Positions 42,970-52,212 of a stretch of DNA of 64,000 nt are shown piece after piece. Source of the stretch: Duganella sp. sic0402. Its GTDB lineage: Bacteria > Pseudomonadota > Gammaproteobacteria > Burkholderiales > Burkholderiaceae_D. The stretch is taken from assembly GCF_019219065.1 (NCBI RefSeq), contig NZ_JAHUWK010000009.1:1-64000 (forward strand), written 5' to 3'. Numbering within the stretch: the stretch's first letter is position 1; each line of letters begins with the position of its first letter. The position numbers and the translations under genes are program-made. The notes beneath the pieces are model-generated. The model made no database searches. It worked only from the letters and a program-made list of their open reading frames with translations, and was not told the DNA's origin.

Positions 42970-43884
42970 ATGAAGCGGGATATCGGCATACTGCGCGCCC
43001 CCAACCGGCTCGATCACATGATCGACATCGTCCAGCAGCACGTGCTGGACGGGCAACGGGTGGCAACGGCGATCCCTTTCCTGTCGCTGCTGCGCTCCTC
43101 GCATCCGACACCGGTCAGCAAGGGCGTGCTCAAGCCCTCCTGCTGCGTGATCCTGCAAGGCCAGAAGCGCGTGCATCTGGCCGGCGAGATCCTCGATTAC
43201 GGCCCCGGCGAATATCTGGTGGTGTCGGTGGACATGCCGGCCTCCGGTCACATCGTCAATGCCACGCCGGACAAACCTTATCTGCTACTGAACATCGAAC
43301 TCGATCCGGCGGAGATTGCGGCGATTGTGCTGGAAGCGCAAATCGCCATCGACTCGGAGCAGCCGGTGCGCGGCGCCTTTGTCGGCAAGACGGATGACAC
43401 CTTGCAGGAGAGCTTGTACCAGCTGGTGCGCCTGCTGCAAGCGCCAGCCGCAGAAGCATCTTTCCTGGCGGTGGGCCTGAAGCGCGAGATCATCTACCGC
43501 ATGCTGAACGGACCTTACGGCCGCCAGCTATATCAGAACGTGGTGCTGGACCAGCAGGATCGCGGCATCAGCAAGGCCATCGCCTGGCTCAAGGATCATT
43601 ATGACCAGGTGGTGCGCGTTGAAGACCTGGCGCAAGCCACCAATATGAGCGTCTCCAGCCTGCACCATCGCTTCAAGGCGGTGACCACGATGGGGCCGAT
43701 GCAGTATCAGAAGCAGCTGCGCTTGCAGCAGGCGCGCACCTTGCTGCTGAACGGCGACCTCGACGCCGCCACCGCCGCCTACAAGGTCGGCTACGAAAGC
43801 GCCTCGCAGTTCAGCCGCGAATACCGCCGCCTGTTTGGTGCGCCACCTATGCAAGACATCAAAAAACTTCGGGCCACGCCATGA
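42970..43884 (+). CDS. AraC-family transcriptional regulator (AraC_N type, YqhC-like)
   Basis: 304 residues. N-terminal cupin-like domain (about 20-175: KPSCCVILQGQKRVHLAGEILDYG...) and C-terminal AraC HTH pair (about 195-300: DLAQATNMSVSSLHHRFKAVTTMGPMQYQKQLRLQ, then VGYESASQFSREYRRLFG). Relatives such as YqhC respond to aldehydes and control aldo-keto reductases. The stop overlaps the next gene by 4 bp. The ribosome site before ATG 42970 is weak, so an internal start is not excluded. Confidence 0.88.
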   Translation: MKRDIGILRAPNRLDHMIDIVQQHVLDGQRVATAIPFLSLLRSSHPTPVSKGVLKPSCCVILQGQKRVHLAGEILDYGPGEYLVVSVDMPASGHIVNATPDKPYLLLNIELDPAEIAAIVLEAQIAIDSEQPVRGAFVGKTDDTLQESLYQLVRLLQAPAAEASFLAVGLKREIIYRMLNGPYGRQLYQNVVLDQQDRGISKAIAWLKDHYDQVVRVEDLAQATNMSVSSLHHRFKAVTTMGPMQYQKQLRLQQARTLLLNGDLDAATAAYKVGYESASQFSREYRRLFGAPPMQDIKKLRATP

Positions 43885-44744
43885 AATTCAATAAGAAACG
43901 CCTGCTGCCGTTCGGCGTATGCCTGTTTGCCTTCGCCATGGTGGCGCTGATGGCGGACAAGCAGTGGTCGGAGCAGCAGCAGCAGATCGACCTGATTACG
44001 GAATTCTATAAGGACCACCTGTCGCGGCCGGACCAGCGGCAGGCCAGCCAGGTAGCGCCGGGTGCCTTCTATTCGAAGGAGCTGGAGGCGCTGGTCGACG
44101 CCAACAACCAGCTGTGCTACGCGCTGTCGCGTGGCGACGACATCTGCGGCTACGGCGCCGACGGCGACGTTTTCCTCGACGCGCAGGAGGTGTCGCCCAG
44201 CCTGGACTTCGAGCGCGCCGGCTTCAAGGTGGAACGCGTCGGCGAGAACACGGTAGAGGCGACCTTCAACGTGTATCCCGACATGGGCGCAGCCTACGAG
44301 CGCCAGATCCGCTATTCGCTGGTGTTTGAAGAGGACAAAGGCTGGCGCGTCGACGACATGCAGTTCGCGCAAGGACGTTCGATGCGCGAGGAGCTACAGC
44401 AGGAAAACGAGGCCGTGCTGGCGCGCGCCCGTGACCTGGCGGACACCGCCGGCTGGGTGTTCAACTATCTGGGCAACGAGGACATGCTGGACCGCGCCGT
44501 GCGCTTCATCGACTTCCCGGTGCAGGTGTGCGACCAATACAGCGTTTGCGTTGCCATCAAGCGCGACGATCCGCGCCTGCTGCACGCACTGGACGTGCTG
44601 GCCGACCGCAACGCGGACCTGGCCACGCTGCCGAAGTCCGGCGACATCCAGGCCGCCGACGGCAAGGTAGTCGCCATCGGCGCGCTGGACTTCACCTTCC
44701 GCAATCGCGCATGGTGGGTGACCAGGATAGACCTGCGGCGCTAA
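43881..44744 (+). CDS. Exported protein of unknown function, DUF3828-like
   Basis: 287 residues with an N-terminal hydrophobic segment (KRLLPFGVCLFAFAMVALMA) that could be a signal or anchor. Two similar halves (about 35-160 and 180-287) each have an FNVYPDMGAAYERQIRYSLVFEEDKGWRVDD-like or DFTFRNRAWWVTRIDL segment, suggesting an NTF2-like duplicated fold as in DUF3828. Cys pairs occur in QLCYALSRGDDICGYG and VCDQYSVCV. Coupled to the AraC gene by a 4-bp overlap. Function not known. Confidence 0.7.
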   Translation: MKFNKKRLLPFGVCLFAFAMVALMADKQWSEQQQQIDLITEFYKDHLSRPDQRQASQVAPGAFYSKELEALVDANNQLCYALSRGDDICGYGADGDVFLDAQEVSPSLDFERAGFKVERVGENTVEATFNVYPDMGAAYERQIRYSLVFEEDKGWRVDDMQFAQGRSMREELQQENEAVLARARDLADTAGWVFNYLGNEDMLDRAVRFIDFPVQVCDQYSVCVAIKRDDPRLLHALDVLADRNADLATLPKSGDIQAADGKVVAIGALDFTFRNRAWWVTRIDLRR

Positions 44745-44750
44745 TCCGCA

Positions 44751-46535
44751 TCAGGCTTTCTTCTGGCCGGCCACCCACTCCTTGATATGGGTTTCCAGCA
44801 CATCCATCGGCAGCGCGCCTGCGCCCAGCACCTGGTCGTGGAAGGCGCGGATGTCGAAGCGTTCGCCCAGTTCCGTGCGGGCGTAGTCGCGCAGTTCGAG
44901 GATCTTCAGCTGGCCGATCTTGTAGCCCAGCGCCTGGCCGGGCCAGACGATGTAGCGGTCAGTCTCACTCTGCACGTCCACCTCCTCGATGCCCGAGTGG
45001 TCGTGGAAGAAGTCCACCACCTGCTGGCGGCTCCACTGCTTGTAATGCAGTCCCGTGTCCACCACCAGCCGGATCGCGCGCAGCATCTCATCCTGCAAAT
45101 GGCCATAGTAGCTATAAGGATCCTTGAAGAAGCCCAGCTCCTCGCCCAGGCGTTCCGAGTACAGCGCCCAGCCCTCGGCATAGGCCGTGTAATTGCCCTG
45201 CTGGCGGAAGTCCGGCAGCCCTTGAATCTCCTGCGCGATGGTCAGCTGCATATGGTGGCCAGGCACGCCTTCGTGCAGCGCCGTGGTTTCGATGCTGATG
45301 GTGGACCGGTTGGCGAAATCACCGGTGTTGACCATCACCCGGCCAGGACGCTTGCCGTCCGGTGAACCCGGCATGTAAGCGGCTGCGGATGCGCCCTTCT
45401 CGCGGAACTGCTCCACCTGAGTGATTTCCACTTTCCCCTTCGGCAGCACGCCGAATTGCGCCGGCAGCTGGAGGTACATCTGATCGGTGTATTTCTGGTA
45501 CAGATCGATGATCTCCTGGCGCGACTTGGGATGCAGTTCCGGCTTATCGGCCAGCGCCTTGTTGAAGGTCTTCAGATCGTTATAGCCCAGCTTCTTCGCC
45601 GTCTCCAGCATCTGCGCCTCGATGCGCGCCACTTCGGACAAGCCCAGCTGGTGGATCGCTTCCGGCGTCATCTCGGTGGTGGTCGACGACCTGGCCTTGA
45701 AGGTATAGCGCGCCGCGCCATCCGGCAGCGACCACATGCCCACATCCTTGCGGCCGTACGGCAGGTAGTGGGTCTTGGTGTAGACCGCCAGCTTCTTGTA
45801 GGCGGGCGCCACGTCGTTCTTCACCGCTGCCAGAATTTCCTTGCTCAGGCGCGCCTTGTCGGCGGCGGAAAACGCTTTCGGGAATTTCTTCAGCGGCTCT
45901 GCGTAAGGCGAATCGGCCGGCTTCATGGCCGCCACGTCCTCGCACTGCTTGACGATTTTCGGGATCAGGAATTGCGGCGGCATCAGCTTGTCGCGCACGC
46001 CGTTTGCCATCTGCACGCGGGTTTGCTCAAACAGCTTGGGCAAGGCGCGCAGACGCTTGATGTAGTCCTCGTAATCCTTGACGGTTTCAAACGACAGCGC
46101 CGAGATGATCATCGGCGTATCGATATGCACGCCGGAATTCTGCGCCAGCGGCATCTCCCAATCCTTGAAGCGCGCGCCATCGACATTCTGGCGCAGCTGG
46201 CGCAGCATCAGCTCGCGGTTCAGCTGTTCCTGCAGAGGGAAGCCGGTGGTGTCTACGGCTTCAAAGCGCTTCAGGAATTCGCCGCTGGCCTTGATGTCGG
46301 CTTCGATGCCGGCCTGCGAAAAGTCGGACCACTTGTCGTTGAAGCGCTTATCGCCAATCAGCGAAGCCCATTCCGGGCTGGTACGCATGGTGTAGTCCCA
46401 CTGTTCTTTCAGCAGGCTATTAAGTGCGGCGCGGCGCGCTTCCAGGTCGGGAGCGGCGTTGTCGGCATGGGCCACGCCCAGGATCAGGGAAAACAACAGG
46501 GCGCTCGCGGCGCCGATATTTTTCATCGTTGTCAT
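44751..46535 (-). CDS. DUF885 family putative metallopeptidase
   Basis: 594 residues with a signal peptide (MKNIGAASALLFSLILGVAHA). DUF885 proteins resemble M32/M3-type helical metallopeptidases; the zinc motif HEGVPGHH is at about 418-425, with Glu in the following helix (YTAYAEGWALYSERLGEEL). Export makes it a periplasmic or secreted carboxypeptidase-like enzyme by inference. Convergent with the preceding gene (6 bp apart). Start: ATG 46535 or the ATG three codons on; both give the same signal. Confidence 0.88.
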   Translation of the reverse strand: MTTMKNIGAASALLFSLILGVAHADNAAPDLEARRAALNSLLKEQWDYTMRTSPEWASLIGDKRFNDKWSDFSQAGIEADIKASGEFLKRFEAVDTTGFPLQEQLNRELMLRQLRQNVDGARFKDWEMPLAQNSGVHIDTPMIISALSFETVKDYEDYIKRLRALPKLFEQTRVQMANGVRDKLMPPQFLIPKIVKQCEDVAAMKPADSPYAEPLKKFPKAFSAADKARLSKEILAAVKNDVAPAYKKLAVYTKTHYLPYGRKDVGMWSLPDGAARYTFKARSSTTTEMTPEAIHQLGLSEVARIEAQMLETAKKLGYNDLKTFNKALADKPELHPKSRQEIIDLYQKYTDQMYLQLPAQFGVLPKGKVEITQVEQFREKGASAAAYMPGSPDGKRPGRVMVNTGDFANRSTISIETTALHEGVPGHHMQLTIAQEIQGLPDFRQQGNYTAYAEGWALYSERLGEELGFFKDPYSYYGHLQDEMLRAIRLVVDTGLHYKQWSRQQVVDFFHDHSGIEEVDVQSETDRYIVWPGQALGYKIGQLKILELRDYARTELGERFDIRAFHDQVLGAGALPMDVLETHIKEWVAGQKKA

Positions 46536-46726
46536 GTCGGCCTAAGGTAAAGAGGGTGAGCGTGCACTGTAGCGTCAACCCCAGGCGCGGGCACGGCAAT
46601 TGTGACGAAATGAGCAAACACCGGCATGGAATGCAGAATCAGGCAACCATGCGGCAGGAATCCCACTGATGCGGCGGCGCGCAAATTCCTAGAATGGCCG
46701 CATCCACTTTCACTTCGGGAGCAGCC

Positions 46727-48160
46727 ATGTACAGCATCGATCACATCTACATCAACGGCCAGTTCGTCACACCGCACGGCAACGAGATATTCGCCCTGGT
46801 CAATCCAAGCACCGGACAACTGGCCGGCCAGGTGCGCCTGGGCGACGCCGAAGACGCACGCCGCGCCATCGCCGCCGCCAAAGCCGCCTTCCCGGCTTTC
46901 TCGCGCACCAGCAAAGCTGAACGTGGCGGCATGCTGCAACGCTTGCACGATGCAGTGCTGGCGCGGGCCGACGATGCCGCCAGCGCGCTGGTGGAAGAAT
47001 ACGGCGGCCCGCTCAACACCAGCATCAGCCGCTCGCGCTACACGGCGAATATGTTCCTGGACGTAAAGCGCGTCATGGAGGAACACGCCTTCGTCAAGAC
47101 CGTCAACAAATCCAAGGTCAAGCTGGAGCCGGTGGGCGTGGTCGGCATTATCACGCCGTGGAATTCCAGCGCCTGGTTCATCGCCAACAAGGTCGCCACC
47201 GCCATCGCCGCCGGCTGCACGGTGGTGGTCAAGCCCAGCGAATTAAGCGCGCGCCAGAACCAGATACTGGCCGAAGCCTTCCATGCGGCCGCGCTGCCGC
47301 CTGGCGTGGTCAACATCGTCAATGGCCGGGGTGATGTGGTGGGTGAGGAGTTCAGCACGCATCCGGACATCACCAAGATTTCCTTCACCGGCTCGACGCC
47401 GGTCGGCAAGCAGATCGCCCGCCTTGGCGTTGATACCATGAAGCGGGTGACGCTGGAGCTGGGCGGGAAAAGCGCCAATGTCATTCTTGATGACGCTGAT
47501 TTCGCCAAGGCGATTCCGATGGCGATACAAGCCTGCTTCATGAACAATGGCCAGGCCTGCATCGCCGGCACGCGTTTGCTGGTGCCGGCGCATCGGCTGG
47601 AGGAAGTCAAGGCGCTGGCCAAGGCAGCGGCGGAAGCAGTGGTGGTTGGCGATCCCCACGATGCGGCGGTATCGCTCGGCCCCATCGTCACGCAAAAACA
47701 GTACGAGCGCGTGCAGCGCTATATCGCCATCGGCATTGAGGAGGGCGCGCAACTGCTGACCGGTGGCCTGGGCAAGCCGCACGGCCTGGATGCAGGCTAC
47801 TTCGTCAAGCCGACCGTGTTTGCCGGGGTGACGCCCGCAATGACCATCGCCAAAGAAGAAATCTTCGGCCCGGTGCTATCTATCCTGACCTATGCAACGG
47901 AAGAAGAAGCAATCACCATCGCCAACGACACGCCCTACGGCCTGCAAGCCTACGTCAGCTCCAGCGACCTGGCACGCGCCAACCGCGTGGCGGACCGGCT
48001 GGTGGCGGGCCGGGTCCACATCAACGGCATCCATGATGACCTGATCGCGCCGTTTGGCGGCTTCAAACAATCCGGCATCGGCCGTGAATTCGGGCCTTAC
48101 GGACTTGATGCCTATCTGGAGCCGAAAGCTATTTTGGGCGAGCGCGCGCAGTACCGTTAA
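46727..48160 (+). CDS. Aldehyde dehydrogenase family protein
   Basis: 477 residues from ATG 46727. It has GVVGIITPWNSSAWF, the NAD site FTGSTPVGK, the catalytic Glu in LELGGKSANV (about 250) and the nucleophile Cys in NNGQACIAG (about 285). Length and motifs match the general NAD(P)-dependent aldehyde dehydrogenase family; the closest named group is benzaldehyde/betaine-type oxidation. Substrate not known. Its TAA overlaps the TAA of the convergent 37-residue peptide gene. Confidence 0.9.
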   Translation: MYSIDHIYINGQFVTPHGNEIFALVNPSTGQLAGQVRLGDAEDARRAIAAAKAAFPAFSRTSKAERGGMLQRLHDAVLARADDAASALVEEYGGPLNTSISRSRYTANMFLDVKRVMEEHAFVKTVNKSKVKLEPVGVVGIITPWNSSAWFIANKVATAIAAGCTVVVKPSELSARQNQILAEAFHAAALPPGVVNIVNGRGDVVGEEFSTHPDITKISFTGSTPVGKQIARLGVDTMKRVTLELGGKSANVILDDADFAKAIPMAIQACFMNNGQACIAGTRLLVPAHRLEEVKALAKAAAEAVVVGDPHDAAVSLGPIVTQKQYERVQRYIAIGIEEGAQLLTGGLGKPHGLDAGYFVKPTVFAGVTPAMTIAKEEIFGPVLSILTYATEEEAITIANDTPYGLQAYVSSSDLARANRVADRLVAGRVHINGIHDDLIAPFGGFKQSGIGREFGPYGLDAYLEPKAILGERAQYR

Positions 48161-48270
48161 TACAGCATGAAGTCGTCGTTATGGTTGGGCAGCGAGCGCA
48201 GGGTGCGGCCCAACTTCGGCCACAGCAGGCAAAGCAGCAGAACAAGCACGAACAGCAAAAAAGTCTTCAT
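48157..48270 (-). CDS. 37-residue single-pass membrane peptide under TetR-type operator
   Basis: MKTFLLFVLVLLLCLLWPKL at the N-terminus is one hydrophobic helix; the rest is a short polar tail. AAGGAG precedes the ATG by a good spacing, and an 18-bp palindrome lies immediately upstream (48284-48301). The longer frame upstream runs through the operator and is rejected. It has no family I recognise. Small membrane peptides like this often modulate transporters; that is general knowledge, not evidence here. Confidence 0.65.
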   Translation of the reverse strand: MKTFLLFVLVLLLCLLWPKLGRTLRSLPNHNDDFMLY

Positions 48271-48283
48271 GGCTAACTCCTTT

Positions 48284-48301
48284 TTCGCACATGTGTGCGA
48301 A
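48284..48301. promoter_or_regulatory. TetR-type operator 1 (before the membrane peptide)
   Basis: TTCGCAC-atgt-GTGCGAA, directly upstream of the ribosome site of the 37-residue peptide. It matches the site before the TetR gene (48969-48986) at 15 of 18 positions, with the shared core GCACA-nn-TGTGC. Confidence 0.75.
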
Positions 48302-48317
48302 ATATGGTAAATAAAAA

Positions 48318-48336
48318 GCGCCGCGTGCCGCGGCGC
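48318..48336 (-). terminator. Intrinsic terminator of the TetR gene
   Basis: GCGCCGCG-tgc-CGCGGCGC, then TTTTTATTT on the minus strand, 5 bp after the TetR stop codon. It separates the TetR transcript from the peptide gene. Confidence 0.8.
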
Positions 48337-48340
48337 CCGC

Positions 48341-48958
48341 TTACTCCAGATCGTTAAAGCTCTTGTAGGTCGAGATAAGGCGGCTGAAGGCGCGCTGCAT
48401 ATGCCGCTGGGCCTGTTCATCGCGCAGGAAACGGGTGTCGTGGATCAGCCCCACGATCAGGCTGTAGATTTCGTAGACCAGCTGTCCTGCGTCGGTATCC
48501 GGCCGCAGCTGGCCCAGCGCCATCGCCTGCAGGATGGTCTTGCGCAGCGAGGCGCGCCAGGCTTCAGCGCCTTGCTGCAAGCGGTCGCGCAGCGGGCCTT
48601 GCTGGTCATCAAATTCAAACGCGCCAGCGCTGTAAAGACAGGAATTGCGCATGCCCTCATCGGCGGCGCGGCGCGACCAGGCGTTGACCTGGGCGATCAG
48701 GCGCGGCAGGCCCTTGGGCTGTTGCAGCGAGGGTAGGAAGATTTCTGCGGCAAAGCGGCGGTCGTACTCGTCCAGCACCGCGTCCTGCAAGGCCTCCAGC
48801 GAGCCGACGCGCGAAAACACACCGCTCTTGCTGACGCCGGTGCGCTTGGCCAGCTCGCCCAGCGACAGCTTGCCGATGCCATCGGTGGCCGCCATGTCGA
48901 GGGCGGCTTCCAGAATGGCGGCGTAAGTGGCTTCGCTTTTGGCGGTCAAGGTGTCCAT
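48341..48958 (-). CDS. TetR/AcrR-family regulator
   Basis: 205 residues from ATG 48958. The HTH is about 12-60: ILEAALDMAATDGIGKLSLGELAKRTGVSKSGVFSRVGSLEAL. The C-terminal domain is helical and undefined. The second operator (48969-48986) lies 11 bp upstream of the start, so autorepression is likely, and the matched operator before the membrane peptide makes that gene its second target. A frame extension to 48997 would cover the operator and is not favoured. Confidence 0.88.
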   Translation of the reverse strand: MDTLTAKSEATYAAILEAALDMAATDGIGKLSLGELAKRTGVSKSGVFSRVGSLEALQDAVLDEYDRRFAAEIFLPSLQQPKGLPRLIAQVNAWSRRAADEGMRNSCLYSAGAFEFDDQQGPLRDRLQQGAEAWRASLRKTILQAMALGQLRPDTDAGQLVYEIYSLIVGLIHDTRFLRDEQAQRHMQRAFSRLISTYKSFNDLE

Positions 48959-48968
48959 GGATGGAACT

Positions 48969-48986
48969 TTAGCACACCTGTGCGAA
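48969..48986. promoter_or_regulatory. TetR-type operator 2 (before the TetR gene)
   Basis: TTAGCACACCTGTGCGAA with core GCACA-cc-TGTGC. It differs from operator 1 at three positions only. Placed to block transcription or translation initiation of the TetR gene. Confidence 0.72.
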
Positions 48987-48999
48987 ACCACAAGCAAAA

Positions 49000-49029
49000 A
49001 AAACGGCGCATAGTGCTATGCGCCGTTTT
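49000..49029 (-). terminator. Intrinsic terminator of pckG
   Basis: A 14-bp perfect stem, AAAACGGCGCATAG and CTATGCGCCGTTTT, around a 2-nt loop (49014-49015), followed on the minus strand by a run of T. It lies 27 bp after the pckG stop. Confidence 0.88.
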
Positions 49030-49055
49030 CGCTCCTCAAGTCTGGCCTGTATTTT

Positions 49056-50930
49056 TTATCGTGCCAAACGTTTCTCCAGGTCGGCTTTCACCGCCTTGAG
49101 TTCTTCTGGCAGGTGGTAAGCCAGCTTGGTGAACAGTTCCTCGTGCAGCTTCAGCTCTTCGCGCCATGCATCCTTGTCGATCGAGGTGATGGTTTCGAAC
49201 TCTTCCGGCGAGAACGGAATGCCGTCCCATTTCAGGTCGCCAAAGCGCGGGGTGGTGCCGAAGATGTTCTCGATACCGCCGGCATCGCCTTCGATACGTT
49301 CCAGCATCCACTTCAGCACGCGCATATTGTCGCCGAAGCCAGGCCAGACGAAGTGGCCCTGCTCGTCGGTGCGGAACCAGTTGACGCAGAAGATTTTCGG
49401 CAGCGTGGCGCCGTCGATCTTGCCAACTTTCTCGCCCAGGTTCAGCCAGTGCTGGAAGTAGTCGCTCATGTTGTAGCCAATGAACGGCAGCATGGCGAAT
49501 GGATCGCGGCGCACCACACCCATCTGGCCCGCTGCTGCTGCGGTGGTTTCCGAACCCATGGTGGCAGCCATATAGACGCCTTCCACCCAGTTGCGCGCTT
49601 CGGTCACCAGCGGCACAGTGGTCGAACGGCGACCGCCGAAGATGAAGGCCGAGATCGGCACACCGGCTGGATCATCCCAGGCCGGATCGATTACCGGATT
49701 CTGCGTGGCGGCCACGGTGAAGCGGGCATTCGGGTGCGCCGCCTTGCCGGTCGACTCCGGCGTCCAGTCCTTGCCCTGCCAGTCGATCAGGTGCTGCGGC
49801 GCCGGCTTGCTCAGACCTTCCCACCACACATCGCCGTCATCGGTCAGCGCGACGTTGGTGAAGATGGTGTTCTCGCGCAGCGAGGCCATGCAGTTGTAAT
49901 TGGTTTTTTCGTTGGTGCCAGGAGCCACGCCGAAGTAGCCGGCTTCCGGATTGATCGCGTACAGGCGGCCGTCGGCGCCCGGCTTGATCCAGGCGATATC
50001 GTCGCCGATGGTGGTGATTTTCCAGCCGTTGAAGCTTTCCGGCGGAATCAGCATGGCGAAGTTGGTCTTGCCGCAAGCCGATGGGAAGGCCGCTGCCACA
50101 TAGTGCTTCTTGCCTTCCGGCGATTCTACGCCCAGGATCAGCATGTGTTCAGCCAGCCAGCCGGTTTCGTTACCCTTGCCGCCTTGCGCTTCCTGGAAGC
50201 CCATATTGGAAGCGATGCGCAGCGCAAAGCACTTCTTGCCCAGCAGCGCATTACCGCCGTAGCCCGAACCGAAGGACCAGATTTCGCGCGTCTCAGGGTA
50301 GTGAACGATGTACTTGGTGCTGTTGCATGGCCATGCCACGTCTTTCTGGCCGGCTTTCAGCGGCGCGCCGACGGTGTGCACGCATGGCACGAACTCGCCA
50401 TCGGTGCCCAGCACGTCGTAAACGGCCTTGCCCATACGGGTCATGATGCGCATATTCACTGCCACGTATGGCGAGTCCGACAGTTCCACGCCGATGTGGG
50501 CGATCGGCGAACCCAGCGGGCCCATCGAGAACGGCACCACATACATGGTGCGGCCGACCATGCAGCCGTCGAACAGCGGATGCAGCGTGGCGCGCATGTC
50601 GGCCGGGTCCATCCAGTTATTGGTCGGGCCGGCTTCTTCCTTGGTTTTCGAGCAGATGAAGGTGCGGTCTTCGACGCGCGCAACGTCGGTCGGATCCGAA
50701 CAGGCCAGGTAGGAGTTAGGACGCTTTTCCTGGTTCAGCTTCTTCATGGTGCCGGCGGCAACCATTTCCGCGCACAGGCGGTCGTATTCTTCCTGCGAAC
50801 CGTCGCACCAGTAGATGCGGTCCGGCTTGGTCAGGGCGGCGATTTCCGCCACCCAATTGATGAGCTTTTGCTGTTTGATGTAAGCTGGGGCGTTCAATGG
50901 TGCAACGCCACCCATCACGGGCTGATTCAT
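49056..50930 (-). CDS. pckG: Phosphoenolpyruvate carboxykinase (GTP)
   Basis: 624 residues, normal length for the GTP class. The kinase P-loop is FPSACGKTNFAMLIPP with the catalytic Cys typical of the GTP enzymes; the metal and oxaloacetate region is IAWIKPGADGRLYAINPEAGYFGVAPGTN; GRRSTTVPLVTEA and the nucleotide-binding EGVYMAATMGSETTAAA follow. It converts oxaloacetate to PEP in gluconeogenesis, or the reverse in anaplerosis. The upstream region 50931-51213 is shared with a divergent dehydrogenase. Confidence 0.96.
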   Translation of the reverse strand: MNQPVMGGVAPLNAPAYIKQQKLINWVAEIAALTKPDRIYWCDGSQEEYDRLCAEMVAAGTMKKLNQEKRPNSYLACSDPTDVARVEDRTFICSKTKEEAGPTNNWMDPADMRATLHPLFDGCMVGRTMYVVPFSMGPLGSPIAHIGVELSDSPYVAVNMRIMTRMGKAVYDVLGTDGEFVPCVHTVGAPLKAGQKDVAWPCNSTKYIVHYPETREIWSFGSGYGGNALLGKKCFALRIASNMGFQEAQGGKGNETGWLAEHMLILGVESPEGKKHYVAAAFPSACGKTNFAMLIPPESFNGWKITTIGDDIAWIKPGADGRLYAINPEAGYFGVAPGTNEKTNYNCMASLRENTIFTNVALTDDGDVWWEGLSKPAPQHLIDWQGKDWTPESTGKAAHPNARFTVAATQNPVIDPAWDDPAGVPISAFIFGGRRSTTVPLVTEARNWVEGVYMAATMGSETTAAAAGQMGVVRRDPFAMLPFIGYNMSDYFQHWLNLGEKVGKIDGATLPKIFCVNWFRTDEQGHFVWPGFGDNMRVLKWMLERIEGDAGGIENIFGTTPRFGDLKWDGIPFSPEEFETITSIDKDAWREELKLHEELFTKLAYHLPEELKAVKADLEKRLAR

Positions 50931-51213
50931 GATACCTCCAATGCTAATAAAGAATTCGGCGGCGGCAGATCGTCGTCAGCTTATGGCTAGACGCTCAGAG
51001 GTCCATTCGAAATGGGTCGGCGTGCGTTACGGCGGTCGTGGCGCGGCCCGGATGTGGTCGCCGGGCCCTGTTTTAGTCGGCCGATTGTACACCCCTCAAC
51101 AGGTGTTCCATACAAAAATGTAGGAGAATACTTGAGCAAAGTAGTAAGCTATTAAGCTTGTCGCCCAGACTGTTATTTCCCTACGAAATTTCTTGAAAGA
51201 TCGTTTAACTTCC

Positions 51214-52212
51214 ATGAAAATTGCTGTTCTCGATGATTACCAAAATGCAACTCAAAGCCTGAAATGCGTTGAGTTATTGGCTGGCCACGAAGTAAAAGTT
51301 TTCAATAGCACAACGCGAGGCCTCGGCCAATTGGCCATCCGGCTGGCGCCTTATGACGCGCTGGTGCTGATCCGCGAGCGCACCGCATTCAACCGTGCCT
51401 TGCTGTCCAAGCTGCCGAATCTGAAGCTGATTTCGCAAACCGGCAAGCTGGCCGGCCACGTCGATGTGGCTGCGGCGACCGAACTGGGCATTGCGATTGC
51501 CGAGGGTGTCGGCTCGCCGACCGCACCGTCCGAGCTGACCTGGGCGCTGATCATGGCGGCGGCGCGCAAAATCGTGCCGTACGCAAACAACCTCAAGGAT
51601 GGCCTGTGGCAGACCGCCTCCATCAACCCGGAACTGAACGGACTGGGTTTCGTGCTCAAGGGCCGTACGCTGTGCATCTGGGGCTATGGCAAGATCGGCC
51701 AGACCGTGGCCGGCTACGGCCGCGCCTTCGGCATGAACGTGATGGTGTGGGGCAGCCAGGCCAGCCGCGACAAGGCACTGGCCGACGGCTATCAGGCGGC
51801 GCCTTCGCGCGAAGCTTTCTTCACGCAAGCCGACGTGCTGAGTCTGCACTTGCGCCTGAACGACGCCACCCGTGGCATCGTCGCCGCCGATGACCTGGCG
51901 CGCATGCGGCCGGACGCGTTGTTCGTCAACACCAGCCGCGCCGAGCTGGTGCAGCCGGATGCCTTGGAACAGGCGCTGCAAAAGGGACGGCCGGGCTATG
52001 CGGCGCTGGATGTATTCCCCTCGGAACCGCTGGCGGCCGATTCAGCGCTGCTGCGCATCCCGACCGTGCTGGCGACGCCGCACCTGGGCTACGTCGAGCG
52101 GGACAGCTACGAGCTGTACTTCCAGCATGCGTTCCAGAACGTGGTGAACTTTGCCAACGGCCAGCCGAGTAATATCAATAATCCAGACTACGCTCGTCAG
52201 GCACGCCAGTGA
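51214..52212 (+). CDS. D-2-hydroxyacid dehydrogenase family protein
   Basis: 332 residues from ATG 51214; the TTG start seven codons earlier is not used. Rossmann motif GYGKIGQTVAGYGRAFG at about 163-179, then NTSRAELV (Arg), Glu in VFPSEPL and His in TPHLGYVE, the Arg-Glu-His triad of the family. Resembles PGDH-like 2-hydroxyacid dehydrogenases that lack a clear substrate. Its last 38 bp overlap the convergent gene. Preceding non-coding region 50931-51213 has no clear operator. Confidence 0.88.
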   Translation: MKIAVLDDYQNATQSLKCVELLAGHEVKVFNSTTRGLGQLAIRLAPYDALVLIRERTAFNRALLSKLPNLKLISQTGKLAGHVDVAAATELGIAIAEGVGSPTAPSELTWALIMAAARKIVPYANNLKDGLWQTASINPELNGLGFVLKGRTLCIWGYGKIGQTVAGYGRAFGMNVMVWGSQASRDKALADGYQAAPSREAFFTQADVLSLHLRLNDATRGIVAADDLARMRPDALFVNTSRAELVQPDALEQALQKGRPGYAALDVFPSEPLAADSALLRIPTVLATPHLGYVERDSYELYFQHAFQNVVNFANGQPSNINNPDYARQARQ

